A stretch of 32,951 bases of DNA from Brevundimonas sp. (GCF_030656255.1 NZ_JAUSOE010000082.1:1-32951); one strand, 5' to 3'; positions 8,125 through 16,958 are shown, counted from the first letter of the stretch. Program-made: numbers and translations. Notes: generated from the letters alone by a model not told the origin.

Positions 8125-9563
8125 GCTGCGAACGGATAGGGGCTGACCGATTTGGACCAGTCGTCCACCGCCAGCGGCCGGTCGATCGGCGCAGCGGCGC
8201 GTTCGGCGCAGGGATGGCGGTGACACAGGCGGCAGGCGGGGCCGATGGGCGTGACCTCGGGCCGCTCCAGATCCAGGCCGTGGGCATAGGCCAGGCGATG
8301 GGCGTGGCGCAGTTCGCAGCCCAGGCCGATGGCCAGGTCGTGGCTCTCGCCGAAGCCGTCCCGGCCCTGCCGCTCGACCGTCCGGGCGAAGGTGAACCAG
8401 CGGCCGCCGGGCTTGCCGTCCTGGGCCGGGGTCTCGATGATCTGGGTGATGATCCGGCCCGGCGTGCGGAAGGCTGAGTGCAGCCGCCAGCGCGGGCAGG
8501 CGCCGCCATAGCGCGAAAAGGGAAACGCCCCCGCCGCATAGCGTTTGGAGATGTTGCCCGCCTGATCGACCCGCATCAGGAAGAAGGGCACCCCCCGCGC
8601 CGTCGGCCGCGACAGGGTAGTCAGACGATGCGCCGCCTGCTCATAACTGACCCCGAACCGCGCCTGCAGCCGCGCCAGGTCATAGCCCGTCTCCTCGGCT
8701 GTGCGCTGAAAGGCGGCGTAGGGCATCAGGGTCGCGGCGGCGAGGGTATTGGTCAGGGCCACTTTCAACAAGGATCGCGTCGCGGCGTCGGGCGCGCCGG
8801 CCGTCTCGACCATGGCGTTCAGCGCCTGTCCGTGTTCGACTAGGACCAGCTGATAGGCGACGGCGAAGGCGCGCGAGGACGGCCCTAGGGTCTCGGACAG
8901 CAGCAGCCGCCGCCGGTGCAGGTCATAGCGCCGCGTCCATTCCACCATCACCTCGGCCGGCAAGGTGCGGACGCCCAGGTCGTGCTTGGCCGCCAGCCGC
9001 AGGCGCGCCGCCGGCTCAAACCCGTCGCCATGGGCCGGGGCGTCATTCGCAAGCGCGTCCGACAGGGCCTCGCCCATCTGGTCCAGTTCAGGGAAATGAT
9101 TGCCGCGCGACTGGATATATTCCCGCACCCATTCGGCCGGACTGGCCTCGATCAGGCCTTCGCCGTTCTCGGACGCCGCGCGGGCGCGGGTGCGGCCGTC
9201 GTCGAAGGCCTGATAGAGCCGCAACAGGGCGTCGGCGATCCCCGGCGCCTCTTCCAGAACCTGCACCAGTTCGTGCCGCGGCGCCGACAGCCCCTTGAAC
9301 AGGGGATCGGCCAGGATCTCGGTCAGCCGCGCCTCATCGGCGGCCCCGCCCTGGTTCAGGGCGCGCAGATCGACGTCATAGGTGTCGGCCAGGCGCAGCA
9401 GCAACTGGGCAGAAACCGGGCGCTGATTGCGTTCGATGTGATTGAGATAGCTGGGAGAAACCTCAAGATCGGTCGCCATCGCCGTCTGGGTCAGGCCCAG
9501 GTCGCGGCGCAGCCGCTTCAGTCGCGCGCCAAGGAAAAGTTTGCGGTCAGCGGACGTCTCCAT
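8118..9563 (-). CDS. XRE-family short-chain acyl-CoA type regulator (ScfR/RamB-like)
   Basis: A 481-residue regulator. Residues 10-62 form a classical XRE helix-turn-helix (LGLTQTAMATDLEVSPSYLNHIERNQRPVS...). The middle contains an IrrE-like region (RYDLHRRRLLLSE...), and the C-terminal half matches the short-chain fatty acyl regulator domain (ARFGVSYEQAAHRLTTLSRPTARGVPFFLMRVDQAGNISKRYAAGAFPFSRYGGACPRW), ending in a cysteine cluster CRLCHRHPC. Relatives include corynebacterial RamB and rhodobacterial PccR, which control acetate or propionate metabolism. Here the gene is divergent from aceA, with two near-identical palindromes between, so control of the glyoxylate shunt is a strong inference. 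The coding sequence looks intact; activator versus repressor is unknown. Confidence 0.88.
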   Translation of the reverse strand: METSADRKLFLGARLKRLRRDLGLTQTAMATDLEVSPSYLNHIERNQRPVSAQLLLRLADTYDVDLRALNQGGAADEARLTEILADPLFKGLSAPRHELVQVLEEAPGIADALLRLYQAFDDGRTRARAASENGEGLIEASPAEWVREYIQSRGNHFPELDQMGEALSDALANDAPAHGDGFEPAARLRLAAKHDLGVRTLPAEVMVEWTRRYDLHRRRLLLSETLGPSSRAFAVAYQLVLVEHGQALNAMVETAGAPDAATRSLLKVALTNTLAAATLMPYAAFQRTAEETGYDLARLQARFGVSYEQAAHRLTTLSRPTARGVPFFLMRVDQAGNISKRYAAGAFPFSRYGGACPRWRLHSAFRTPGRIITQIIETPAQDGKPGGRWFTFARTVERQGRDGFGESHDLAIGLGCELRHAHRLAYAHGLDLERPEVTPIGPACRLCHRHPCAERAAAPIDRPLAVDDWSKSVSPYPFAAM

Positions 9564-9574
9564 AGGCGCAGAAT

Positions 9575-9587
9575 GTCATAATGTGAC
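9575..9587. promoter_or_regulatory. palindromic site 1 between regulator and aceA
   Basis: GTCATAATGTGAC is a 13-base imperfect palindrome, 12 bases upstream of the regulator ATG (9561-9563). It matches site 2 (9600-9612) at 11 of 13 positions, and the centres are 25 bases apart, a little over two helical turns, so the two could be bound cooperatively on one face of the DNA. Confidence 0.6.
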
Positions 9588-9599
9588 TGAATATGCAAA

Positions 9600-9612
9600 G
9601 TCATAGTATGAC
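9600..9612. promoter_or_regulatory. palindromic site 2 between regulator and aceA
   Basis: GTCATAGTATGAC is an exact palindrome around a central G (GTCATA/TATGAC). It lies about 108 bases before the aceA ATG and 37 bases from the regulator start. A further half-site-like GATGAC follows at 9615-9620. The pair of sites is the obvious candidate operator for the XRE/ScfR protein. Confidence 0.65.
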
Positions 9613-9719
9613 AAGATGACTTTAAAGGAGCGCCTATCTCTGTGTCATTCATGACTTCCGCGTGTTCTTGTCTCCGAGACGGCGGCTGCGGCCGCGCCAT
9701 TCAGAGACCGAGTTCGACC

Positions 9720-11000
9720 ATGACCACCTTCGCCGATCTGGTTCCTTCGCCCGCCGGCCGTTTCGACGGCATCGAGCGTCCCTACACCCCCGAGGACGTC
9801 CTGCGTCTGCGCGGCTCGGTGCCTGTCACCCACACGCTTGCCGAACGCGGCGCCAATCGTCTGTGGCAGCTGCTGCACGACGAGCCCTTCATCAACGCCC
9901 TGGGCGCCGTCACCGGCAACCAGGCCATGCAGATGGTCCGCGCCGGGCTGAAGGCCATCTATCTGTCGGGCTGGCAGGTCGCGGCCGACGCCAATACGGC
10001 CGGCGCCATGTACCCGGACCAGTCGCTGTACCCGGCCAACGCCGCGCCGGAACTGTGCCGCCGCATCAACCGCACCCTGCAGCGCGCCGACCAGATCGAG
10101 CACGCCGAGGGCGGCGCCAAGCGTGACTGGTTCGTGCCCATCGTCGCCGACGCCGAGGCTGGCTTCGGCGGGCCGCTGAACAGCTTCGAGATCATGAAGG
10201 CCTTCATCGAGGCGGGCGCCGCCGGCGTCCACTTCGAGGACCAGCTGGCGTCGGAGAAGAAGTGCGGCCACCTGGGCGGCAAGGTTCTGATCCCGACCCA
10301 GGCGCATGAGCGCAATCTGGTGGCTGCGCGTCTGGCCGCCGATGTCATGGGCACGCCGACCATCACGGTCGCCCGCACCGACGCCGAGAGCGCCCAACTG
10401 ATCACCTCGGACATCGACGAGCGCGACCAGCCCTTCATCGACCGCGACAACCGCACGCCGGAGGGCTTCTTCCGCCTGAAGGAGGGAACGGGCCTGGACC
10501 ACTGCATCGCGCGCGGCCTGTCCTACGCCAACATCGCCGACCTGCTGTGGTGGGAGACGTCGCATCCGGATCTGGACGACGCCAAGAAGTTCGCCGAGGC
10601 CGTGCAGAAAGAGCATCCCGGCAAGCTGATGGCCTACAACTGCTCGCCGTCCTTCAACTGGAAGGCCAAGCTGGACGACGCCACCATCGCCAAGTTCCAG
10701 CGCGAGCTGGGCGCCATGGGCTACAAGTTCCAGTTCGTGACCCTGGCGGGCTTCCACAGCCTGAACAACTCGATGTTCGAGCTGGCGGACGGTTATCGCG
10801 ATCGCGGCATGGCGGCCTATTCGGAGCTGCAGCAGCGCGAGTTCGCCAACGAATCCATCGGCTACACCGCCACGCGCCACCAGCGCGAAGTCGGCACCGG
10901 CTATTTCGACCAGGTCGCCACGGTTATCTCCAACGGCACGTCCTCGACGACGGCGCTGAAGGACTCGACCGAGACCGCCCAGTTCACCCACGCGGCTTAA
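9720..11000 (+). CDS. aceA: isocitrate lyase
   Basis: Isocitrate lyase splits isocitrate to succinate and glyoxylate, the first step of the glyoxylate shunt, needed for growth on acetate and fatty acids. The 426-residue protein carries the active-site signature KKCGHLGG (catalytic cysteine 182), upstream [15 protein letters not shown] with metal-binding acidic residues, and the [12 protein letters not shown] segment. An in-frame ATG at 9642 would add 26 residues ([15 protein letters not shown]...) that do not look like the family, so ATG 9720 (MTTFADLVP) is chosen. A 69-aa gene follows after 14 bases, probably on the same transcript. The divergent XRE regulator and two palindromes upstream indicate carbon-source control. 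Confidence 0.96.
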   Translation: MTTFADLVPSPAGRFDGIERPYTPEDVLRLRGSVPVTHTLAERGANRLWQLLHDEPFINALGAVTGNQAMQMVRAGLKAIYLSGWQVAADANTAGAMYPDQSLYPANAAPELCRRINRTLQRADQIEHAEGGAKRDWFVPIVADAEAGFGGPLNSFEIMKAFIEAGAAGVHFEDQLASEKKCGHLGGKVLIPTQAHERNLVAARLAADVMGTPTITVARTDAESAQLITSDIDERDQPFIDRDNRTPEGFFRLKEGTGLDHCIARGLSYANIADLLWWETSHPDLDDAKKFAEAVQKEHPGKLMAYNCSPSFNWKAKLDDATIAKFQRELGAMGYKFQFVTLAGFHSLNNSMFELADGYRDRGMAAYSELQQREFANESIGYTATRHQREVGTGYFDQVATVISNGTSSTTALKDSTETAQFTHAA

Positions 11001-11014
11001 GGAAAGGAACCTCT

Positions 11015-11224
11015 ATGGAACCGCTGACCCAAACCGAAGCCATCATCGACTTCTGCCTGGCGCCCCTGTCGCTCGACGCCGGGACCGAGGCCGAACGCGA
11101 AGTGCGACGCCGCATGACCCATGTGCTGCGGACCTATCAGGCCAAGACCGCCAAACCCATCGCCGTGGACTTCTCGTCCATGCCGTCCCAGGTGATCAAC
11201 GAGGCCGCGCACGGCTACGAATAG
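11015..11224 (+). CDS. small protein in the aceA operon, unknown function
   Basis: A 69-residue protein (MEPLTQTEAIIDFCLAPLSL...) with its own ATG and a good ribosome-binding site (GGAAAGGA, 11001-11008). It starts 14 bases after the aceA stop and ends 21 bases before a strong terminator, so aceA and this gene form one unit. It is predicted to be mainly helical and soluble, with a central EAEREVRRRMTHVLRTYQAKT helix. No known family was recognised. The tight link to isocitrate lyase suggests a role related to the glyoxylate shunt, but this is only context. Confidence 0.72.
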   Translation: MEPLTQTEAIIDFCLAPLSLDAGTEAEREVRRRMTHVLRTYQAKTAKPIAVDFSSMPSQVINEAAHGYE

Positions 11225-11245
11225 GCCGTCCCGCGTAAAGAAAAA

Positions 11246-11273
11246 GGCCCGCCCCGATCACTCGGGGCGGGCC
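11246..11273. terminator. bidirectional rho-independent terminator
   Basis: A perfect 12-base stem, GGCCCGCCCCGA (11246-11257) with TCGGGGCGGGCC (11262-11273), around a TCAC loop. On the minus strand it is followed by a T-rich run (complement of AAAGAAAAA, 11237-11245); on the plus strand by TTCGTCTGT. It separates the convergent aceA operon and the lipoprotein gene. Confidence 0.9.
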
Positions 11274-11293
11274 TTCGTCTGTCTGAAAGTCGC

Positions 11294-12394
11294 TTAGCGC
11301 GATGAGGAGGGCGTGGTGTTCAGCGAGGCCGTCGGCGACGGCGCGGGGGTCGGCGTCAGGGTGACCGAAACCGGCGAAACCGCAGCGGGGGGCGTGCTGG
11401 TCTCTTCGGGATCGCCGACCGTGATCGAGGTGGTCAGCACCGCCTGGGTGGTGCAGGTGGCCAGGTCGCGAGCGACGTGACGGCCCAGGCAGAACATGTC
11501 CTCATAGGCGGGGCGCGAGGCGGCCAGGCACTGGAACAGCATCAGTTTGGACATGTTCAGGCAGAATTCGCTGTTCGTCTCGACCACCAGGGCGTCGGTA
11601 TTGGCCCGGGCTTCGTCACCGGCGGCCCCGAGAGCGGCCAGGGCGGCGATGGCCAGCGATCGCGTCAAGGCCGGCGTATAGGGGGGCGCCTTGCGCGACG
11701 CCTCGACCGACAGGCCCTGTCCGGTGTTGGCGGCCGTGAACAGACGGCTGGATTCATCGCCCGACGGCAGCATGGTCGCCGCCGACAGGGTCTTGGCGCC
11801 CTCCAGGCGAACTTCCCGGTTGGGCACATGGGTGACGGCCCAGCGACGGCGTGGATCGTTGCGTTCCTGAACCGTATAGGCGTCAGCCTCGACGGCCTCG
11901 GCGATGGCGCGCATCGCGACGGCGTCCTTGCCGATGGTGGCGGTGATCAGGCCTGCCGCGGCGTCGGCGCCCGGCAGGGTGGCGGCATAGGCGGGATCGG
12001 CGACGATCTGGGCGATCACCTGCTGGCGTTGAACCGGATCGACGGCGAACTGGCGCACCCCGGCCACGAACTCGGGCGATTGAAGCGCGATGATCGAGCC
12101 ATAGGCGATCAGGCCGCGCGACAGCTGGGCCGGTTCATACGAGGCGCCCTTGCGGATGGCGGCCTGGATGGATTCGGCGTCCGGGAAGCCGCCGGGCTGG
12201 ATGGTCTCGGCTTCCCGCAGGAAGGCGACATAGATGGAGGCCGCCTGCGCCACGCCCTCGTTCAGCGAAACCGGCGGCGGCGGCGGAGGCGGAGGCGGAG
12301 GCGCCTCGGGCTCCTTGGTGGTGCAGCTCGCCAGGAAAACAGCGGCTGCCAGGGCGGCGATCGACAGGCCGCGGGTCATGAAGGCCTTGGGCAT
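11294..12394 (-). CDS. proline-rich putative lipoprotein, unknown function
   Basis: A 366-residue protein with a lipoprotein signal (lipobox LASC, cysteine 24) followed by a run of 10 prolines (residues 32-41), a flexible spacer of the kind that crosses peptidoglycan. The body is alanine-rich and probably helical, with five cysteines between about 280 and 320 (EFCLNM, FQCLAA, MFCLGRH, LATCTTQ). The C-terminal tail is rich in Thr, Pro and Ser. No family was recognised. A second ATG six codons in would shorten the signal slightly. It lies downstream of prs on the same strand with an 84-base gap, and ends at a strong terminator. Confidence 0.78.
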   Translation of the reverse strand: MPKAFMTRGLSIAALAAAVFLASCTTKEPEAPPPPPPPPPPVSLNEGVAQAASIYVAFLREAETIQPGGFPDAESIQAAIRKGASYEPAQLSRGLIAYGSIIALQSPEFVAGVRQFAVDPVQRQQVIAQIVADPAYAATLPGADAAAGLITATIGKDAVAMRAIAEAVEADAYTVQERNDPRRRWAVTHVPNREVRLEGAKTLSAATMLPSGDESSRLFTAANTGQGLSVEASRKAPPYTPALTRSLAIAALAALGAAGDEARANTDALVVETNSEFCLNMSKLMLFQCLAASRPAYEDMFCLGRHVARDLATCTTQAVLTTSITVGDPEETSTPPAAVSPVSVTLTPTPAPSPTASLNTTPSSSR

Positions 12395-12478
12395 AGGGGC
12401 GCGTCCACAGAACTATGGCCCCGGAAGGGGCGTGTACTTGAAGCCGCTTATAACGTGACGAAAGTGGTTTGCCGAAGA

Positions 12479-13414
12479 TTAATCGAACAACTTTGACACA
12501 GATTCTTCGTTGGCGATCCGACGGATAGCTTCACCGATAAGCGGCGCGACGGAAACCCTGCGGATTTTCGAGCACTTCAGGACTTCATCGGGTTGTTCGA
12601 TGGAGTCGGTGATCACCAGCTCCTTCAGCGGCCCGTCGGTGATGCGTTGCACCGCGGGGCCGGACAGAACGCCGTGGCTGATATAGGCCGAGACCTCAGT
12701 CGCGCCCTGATCGATCAACGCCTTGGCCGCATTCACCAGGGTGCCGCCCGAGTCGACGATGTCGTCGAACAGGATGCAGCTTCGGCCCTCGACGTCGCCG
12801 ATGATGTTCATGACCTCGCTTTCGCCCGCCTTGGGGCGACGCTTGTCGACGATGGCCAGGTCGGCGTTCAGGCGGCTGGCCAGCGAGCGGGCGCGCACCA
12901 CGCCGCCCACGTCGGGCGAGACGATCATCAGGTCGTCGCCGCGCGCATAATTCTCGCGGATGTCCTGGGCCAAGACCGGCGTGGCCACCAGATTGTCGGT
13001 CGGAATGTCGAAGAAGCCCTGAATCTGGCCGGCGTGCAGATCCATGGTCAGCACCCGGTCGGCGCCGGCGCGGGTGATCAGATTGGCCACCAGCTTGGCC
13101 GAGATGGGCGTGCGACCGCCAGTTTTGCGATCCTGACGGGCGTAGCCGAAATAGGGCATGACGGCCGTGATGCGACGGGCGGAGGCGCGCACCAGCGCAT
13201 CCGTGATGATCAGCAGCTCCATCAGATTGTCGTTGGCCGGATAGCTGGTCGACTGAAGGATGAAGACGTCCTCGCCGCGGACGTTTTCTTCAATGACGGC
13301 GAAGACCTCGTTGTCGGCGAACCGCTTGACCTGGGCCTTGGTCAAGGGGGCGTCCAGATGGTCGGCGATGGCCTGAGAGAGGGCTCGGTTGGAGTTGCCT
13401 GAGAGCAGCTTCAT
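12479..13414 (-). CDS. prs: ribose-phosphate pyrophosphokinase (PRPP synthetase)
   Basis: Makes PRPP from ribose 5-phosphate and ATP, feeding purine, pyrimidine, histidine, tryptophan and NAD synthesis. The 311-residue protein has the normal class I length. Visible motifs are [22 protein letters not shown] at the N terminus, the flexible loop [22 protein letters not shown], the metal-binding [15 protein letters not shown] (about 122-135), [12 protein letters not shown] and the PRPP loop [14 protein letters not shown] (213-226). AAAGGATGA precedes the ATG. It is divergent from bamD with about 190 bases between, which must hold both promoters; no specific site was recognised there. Confidence 0.97.
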   Translation of the reverse strand: MKLLSGNSNRALSQAIADHLDAPLTKAQVKRFADNEVFAVIEENVRGEDVFILQSTSYPANDNLMELLIITDALVRASARRITAVMPYFGYARQDRKTGGRTPISAKLVANLITRAGADRVLTMDLHAGQIQGFFDIPTDNLVATPVLAQDIRENYARGDDLMIVSPDVGGVVRARSLASRLNADLAIVDKRRPKAGESEVMNIIGDVEGRSCILFDDIVDSGGTLVNAAKALIDQGATEVSAYISHGVLSGPAVQRITDGPLKELVITDSIEQPDEVLKCSKIRRVSVAPLIGEAIRRIANEESVSKLFD

Positions 13415-13605
13415 CGGCTGGTCATCCTTTCGCCGTCATCCGACCCCCATGAACGGCGGTCGGTTGGCGCGCTCTTTACCAGCGGTGCCGGGCAGGGCAA
13501 GTCGTGTGCGGAGAGTTTTCGTCGGCATGGCGCGGTCCGGTCGTGGGTGCTAGAGAACGCCGCGTTCGTTTCCGGAGCCAGGCCGAAGGCCTGTCTTCGC
13601 TCGTC

Positions 13606-14460
13606 ATGGGGTCATCCTTGTCCGTTTCCAAGATCCGTTCCGGCCTGGTGCTGATGGCCGCGGCCGCCGCCGCAATGACAATTGCGGGCTGCGCCGGCAA
13701 TGCACGCCCCAAGCTGGCCTATGAAGAGCGGCCGGTCGAGGCGCTGTACAACACCGGTTATCAGCGCCTGGAACAGAAGCGCTGGGCCGACGCCGTCGAC
13801 TATTTCCAGGAGGTGGAACGCCAGCACCCCTATTCGGACTGGGCGCGTCGCTCGATCCTGATGCAGGTCTACGCCTTCTATCAGAACAACAACTATGCGG
13901 ACGCCATCGCCGCCGCCGACCGGTTCATCGCCCTGTTCCCGGGCAATCCGTCGGCCGCCTACGCCTTCTACATGAAGGCGGTCTGCAACTTCGAACAGAT
14001 CACCGACGTGGGCCGCGACCAGGGCTACGCCAACGCCGCCCTGGCCGGGCTGAAGGACGTCGCCCGCCGTTATCCGGGCACGCCCTACGCCAGCGACGCC
14101 GCCGTCAAGATCGACATGGTCAACGACCAGCTGGCCGGCAAGGAAATGAACATCGGCCGCTATTACCAGCGCGCCAACCAGCCGCTGGCGGCCCTGAACC
14201 GCTACAAGGCCGTCATCGCCAACCCCGAGTTCCAGCGCACCTCCCATACGCCCGAGGCCCTGTACCGCCTGGTCGAGGTCAATATGCAGCTGGGTCTGAA
14301 AGAAGAGGCGACGCGCAACGGCGCCGTCCTGGGCTACAACTTCCCCGGCAGCCCCTGGTACGCCGAGGCCTACGCCCTGCTGACCGAGAACGGCCAAACC
14401 CCGGAAAAAGCCCCCGAGGCCAAGCGCGAATCCTGGCTCCAGCGAATCATCCCCGGCTGA
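13606..14460 (+). CDS. bamD: outer membrane assembly factor BamD
   Basis: BamD is the essential lipoprotein of the BAM complex that inserts beta-barrel proteins into the outer membrane. The 284-residue protein has a lipoprotein signal (lipobox IAGC, cysteine 29) and five TPR-like repeats: PVEALYNTGYQRLEQKRWADAVDYFQEVERQHPYSDWARRS in short blocks, YQNNNYADAIAAADRFIALFPGN, and later NIGRYYQRANQPLAALNRYKAVI, with the typical DVGRDQGYANAAL region of alphaproteobacterial BamD. A frame starting at 13504 adds 34 poor residues; ATG 13606 gives a proper signal peptide and is chosen. recN follows after 97 bases. Confidence 0.95.
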   Translation: MGSSLSVSKIRSGLVLMAAAAAAMTIAGCAGNARPKLAYEERPVEALYNTGYQRLEQKRWADAVDYFQEVERQHPYSDWARRSILMQVYAFYQNNNYADAIAAADRFIALFPGNPSAAYAFYMKAVCNFEQITDVGRDQGYANAALAGLKDVARRYPGTPYASDAAVKIDMVNDQLAGKEMNIGRYYQRANQPLAALNRYKAVIANPEFQRTSHTPEALYRLVEVNMQLGLKEEATRNGAVLGYNFPGSPWYAEAYALLTENGQTPEKAPEAKRESWLQRIIPG

Positions 14461-14510
14461 TCGTCCGGGACGGGCGGGGGAACGCACTTGTGTATCCCCG
14501 AACATGTCTC

Positions 14511-14535
14511 GATTCTGTCGGCGTGATCCTGATTC
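14511..14535. promoter_or_regulatory. two GANTC (CcrM) sites upstream of recN
   Basis: GATTC at 14511-14515 and at 14531-14535 both fit GANTC, the target of the CcrM methyltransferase of Caulobacterales. In such GC-rich DNA, two sites within 25 bases just before a start codon are more than chance would often give. In Caulobacter, promoters with GANTC sites can be controlled through CcrM/GcrA. The role here is inferred. Confidence 0.35.
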
Positions 14536-14557
14536 GTTCCACCGGCGACCAACCTCC

Positions 14558-16255
14558 ATGCTGACCGCCCTTTCCATCCGCGACATCGTCCTGGTCGATG
14601 TGCTCGACCTCGAGGTGGACGGCGGCCTGACCGTGCTGACCGGCGAGACGGGGGCGGGCAAGTCGATCATTCTGGACGCCCTGGGCCTGGCCCTGGGCGG
14701 GCGCGGCGACGCCGGCCTGGTGCGTCGGGGCGCCAAACAGGCGGTCGCCACCGCCATCTTCAGCGCCCCGGACGACCCGGACCTGCTGGCGCTGATCGCC
14801 GACAAGGGGTTCGAGGTTCAGCCGGGCGAAGATTTGATCCTGCGCCGCGTTCTGAGCGCCGACGGCCGCAGCCGGGCCTATGTCAACGACCAGCCCGCCG
14901 GGGTCACGGCCCTGCGCGAGATCGGCGCCGCCCTGGTCGAGGTCCACGGCCAGCACGAGACCGTCGGCCTGCTGGACTGGCGCACCCATCGCGGCGCCCT
15001 GGACGCCTATGGCGGTCTGCAACCCCAGCTCCAGGCTGTCGCCGCCGCCTCGGTCAAGCTGAAGGCCGCCGAGGCGAAACTGGCCGAGCTGAAGGCCCAG
15101 GCCGCCGACGCCGCCGTGCGTGTCGAGGAGATCACGCTCAACCTGTCCGAACTGGACGCCCTGGATCCCCGCGCTGACGAGGAGACCGAACTGGCCGGCG
15201 AACGCGCCCTGCTGGGCGCCGCCGAAAAGGCCATCGCCGATCTCGCCGACGCCCGCACCCAGCTGGGCGGCGACAAGCTGAGCCAGAAGCTGGGCGCCGC
15301 CCTGCGCGCCGTCGAACACGCCCGCCAGCGCGCCGGCCAGGCGGGGGCCGAGGGCGACCATCCGGTCATTGTCAAACTGTCCGCCGCGGTCGAGGCCATC
15401 GACCGCACCATGGTCGAGGCGGCCGAGGCGGTCGCCGCCGTGGACGCCGCCGCCGACGCCTTCGACTATGAGCCCGGCCGCCTGGACAAGGCCGAGGAAC
15501 GGCTGTTCGCCCTGCGCGCCGCCGCCCGCAAGCTGAACACCACGGTCGACGCCCTGCCGTCGCTGCGCATCCGCCTGCGCGAGCAGTTGCGCCTGATCGA
15601 GGACGGGGAGGAGGCCCTTGCCAACGCCGGCCGCGAGGCCGCCGAGGCCGCCGAATCCTATGACCTGGCCGCCACCTTCCTGACCTCGGCGCGCGAGGCG
15701 GCGGCCGACCGCCTGACCGCCGCCGTCATGGGCGAACTGGGCCCGCTGAAGCTGGAGCGCGCCCGGTTCCGCGTCGCGCTGGAGCCGATCGAGGGCCGTC
15801 GCGGCCCCGACGGGGTCGAGACGGTGCGCTTCCAGATCGCCACCAACGCCGGAACCGACTTCGGCCCGCTGGACGCCATCGCCTCGGGCGGCGAACTGGC
15901 CCGGTTCGCCCTGGCCATGAAGGCCGCCCTGGCCAGCCGCGAGGACATGCGCCAGCCGGTCATGATCTTCGACGAGGTGGACCAGGGCGTCGGCGGCGCC
16001 GTGGCCGAGGCCGTCGGCTCGCGCCTGAAACGCCTGTCCACCGGCGCCCAGGTCCTGGTCGTCACCCACAGCCCCCAGGTCGCCGCCCGCGGCCACGCCC
16101 ACTGGAAGGTGATGAAGGCCGACCACGAGGGCGCGACCACCACCACCGTCGTCGCCCTGGACGACGCGCGCCGTCAGGAAGAGATCGCGCGGATGCTGTC
16201 GGGGGCGGAGATCACGGATGAGGCAAGGGCGGCGGCGCGGGCGCTGATCGGGTAG
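14558..16255 (+). CDS. recN: DNA repair protein RecN
   Basis: RecN is an SMC-like ATPase that acts early in recombinational repair of double-strand breaks. The 565-residue protein has the Walker A motif GETGAGKS at residues 29-36, YVNDQPAGVTALREIGAALVEVHGQHE in the head, a long alanine/glutamate-rich coiled-coil middle, the ABC signature SGGELARFALAMK (from 443), Walker B PVMIFDEVDQGVGG (about 467-480) and VVTHSPQVAARGHAHWKV with the H-loop. An in-frame ATG at 14504 would add 18 residues; ATG 14558 (MLTALSIRDIVLVD) matches the family. It follows bamD, an order common in alphaproteobacteria. The accessory island begins right after its stop. Confidence 0.96.
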   Translation: MLTALSIRDIVLVDVLDLEVDGGLTVLTGETGAGKSIILDALGLALGGRGDAGLVRRGAKQAVATAIFSAPDDPDLLALIADKGFEVQPGEDLILRRVLSADGRSRAYVNDQPAGVTALREIGAALVEVHGQHETVGLLDWRTHRGALDAYGGLQPQLQAVAAASVKLKAAEAKLAELKAQAADAAVRVEEITLNLSELDALDPRADEETELAGERALLGAAEKAIADLADARTQLGGDKLSQKLGAALRAVEHARQRAGQAGAEGDHPVIVKLSAAVEAIDRTMVEAAEAVAAVDAAADAFDYEPGRLDKAEERLFALRAAARKLNTTVDALPSLRIRLREQLRLIEDGEEALANAGREAAEAAESYDLAATFLTSAREAAADRLTAAVMGELGPLKLERARFRVALEPIEGRRGPDGVETVRFQIATNAGTDFGPLDAIASGGELARFALAMKAALASREDMRQPVMIFDEVDQGVGGAVAEAVGSRLKRLSTGAQVLVVTHSPQVAARGHAHWKVMKADHEGATTTTVVALDDARRQEEIARMLSGAEITDEARAAARALIG

Positions 16256-16379
16256 GGGGCGGAGGCGAAAACCCGACCGTTCAGGAATGCTTACTTGGCG
16301 TTTTCAACTTAGAATAACCTTCTAAAGGTCCGGTCCGAACCTCACGCCAGCGCCAAGTTGACGTTACATTCCAGCGTAA

Positions 16380-16958
16380 ATGTCCGCCGGACCGATGCCT
16401 TTGAAAACGAGGTGGCCAAATGTTTGGGGAGCGATGATGGCGCGGGTGGGCTATGATGCATTTGAAGGATTAAAGCGCCTCGCAGAGGCCGGTGAACGCC
16501 TCGATATCGGTGTCGCTGAAGTTCTCGTCTATCATCTTGCGGTGGAACGCGAAGTCGCTCTGGTGGTCGACAAACTCGCAGTCTACCCGGATTCCTTAAG
16601 AACCTTGAGTCATGCTAACCGAATGAAAGTGCTCGGTGCTTTCTGGCGCGGCCCAAAGGAAGCGGGGGAGTCGCTACTAACGGTTCTTCAGCGCTTTAAC
16701 GAATTACGAAACGGTGTAGCTCATGGCGACCCGCCGAGGCGGATCGAAGCCGCGAAGAGCCGTTTGCGTGAAGCCTTCGTCGTCCTCCTGCCCGGCGATG
16801 ATCAAGACCAACTCACAATTCCAGAAATCGCTGCCGGAGTGGTTGGTTTCCTCGCTGACAATCCCTCCAATGCGCAACTCAGGTTGAGACGCATGGCGGC
16901 CGATGTGTTCGAGCAGACTTTCGTGGGGCACGATGTAGATACTGACAAGGCCGATTGA
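16380..16958 (+). CDS. HEPN-like protein, accessory island
   Basis: A 192-residue soluble protein without a signal or membrane helix. Residues 110-115 (RNGVAH) fit the RX4H motif of HEPN domains within a helical setting: VYHLAVEREVALVVDKLAVYPDSL... then LLTVLQRFNELRNGVAHGDP. Many HEPN proteins are metal-independent ribonucleases of toxin-antitoxin and anti-phage systems; others are inactive adaptors. Its GC content and codon use are lower than those of the flanking core genes. Start ATG 16380 has no clear ribosome-binding site; ATGs at 16434 and 16437 (MMARVGYDAFEGLKRL) are alternatives. It converges with the DUF4062 gene. Function beyond the HEPN-like motif is unknown. Confidence 0.65.
   Translation: MSAGPMPLKTRWPNVWGAMMARVGYDAFEGLKRLAEAGERLDIGVAEVLVYHLAVEREVALVVDKLAVYPDSLRTLSHANRMKVLGAFWRGPKEAGESLLTVLQRFNELRNGVAHGDPPRRIEAAKSRLREAFVVLLPGDDQDQLTIPEIAAGVVGFLADNPSNAQLRLRRMAADVFEQTFVGHDVDTDKAD

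Noticed and set aside
12280..12306. GGCGGC/GGAGGC tandem repeat
   Set aside because: It is simply the codons for the ten-proline spacer of the lipoprotein.
12418..12431. Short hairpin GCCCC-GGAA-GGGGC between prs and the lipoprotein gene
   Set aside because: Five-base stem without a T tract on either strand; not enough for a terminator call.
14461..14557. Possible LexA box upstream of recN
   Set aside because: GAAC at 14500 is followed after 7 bases by GATT rather than GAAC or GTTC, so it does not match the alphaproteobacterial consensus.
14447..16126. Long minus-strand frame opposite recN, and similar long frames opposite aceA, nspC and prs
   Set aside because: Shadow frames of GC-rich genes: composition is low-complexity Gly/Ala/Arg and the opposite strand encodes clear conserved proteins.
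16293..16358. Inverted repeat ACTTGGCG / CGCCAAGT around the left edge of the island, considered as an attachment or insertion mark
   Set aside because: Only 8-base arms 50 bases apart, with no matching copy seen at the right edge and no integrase nearby.
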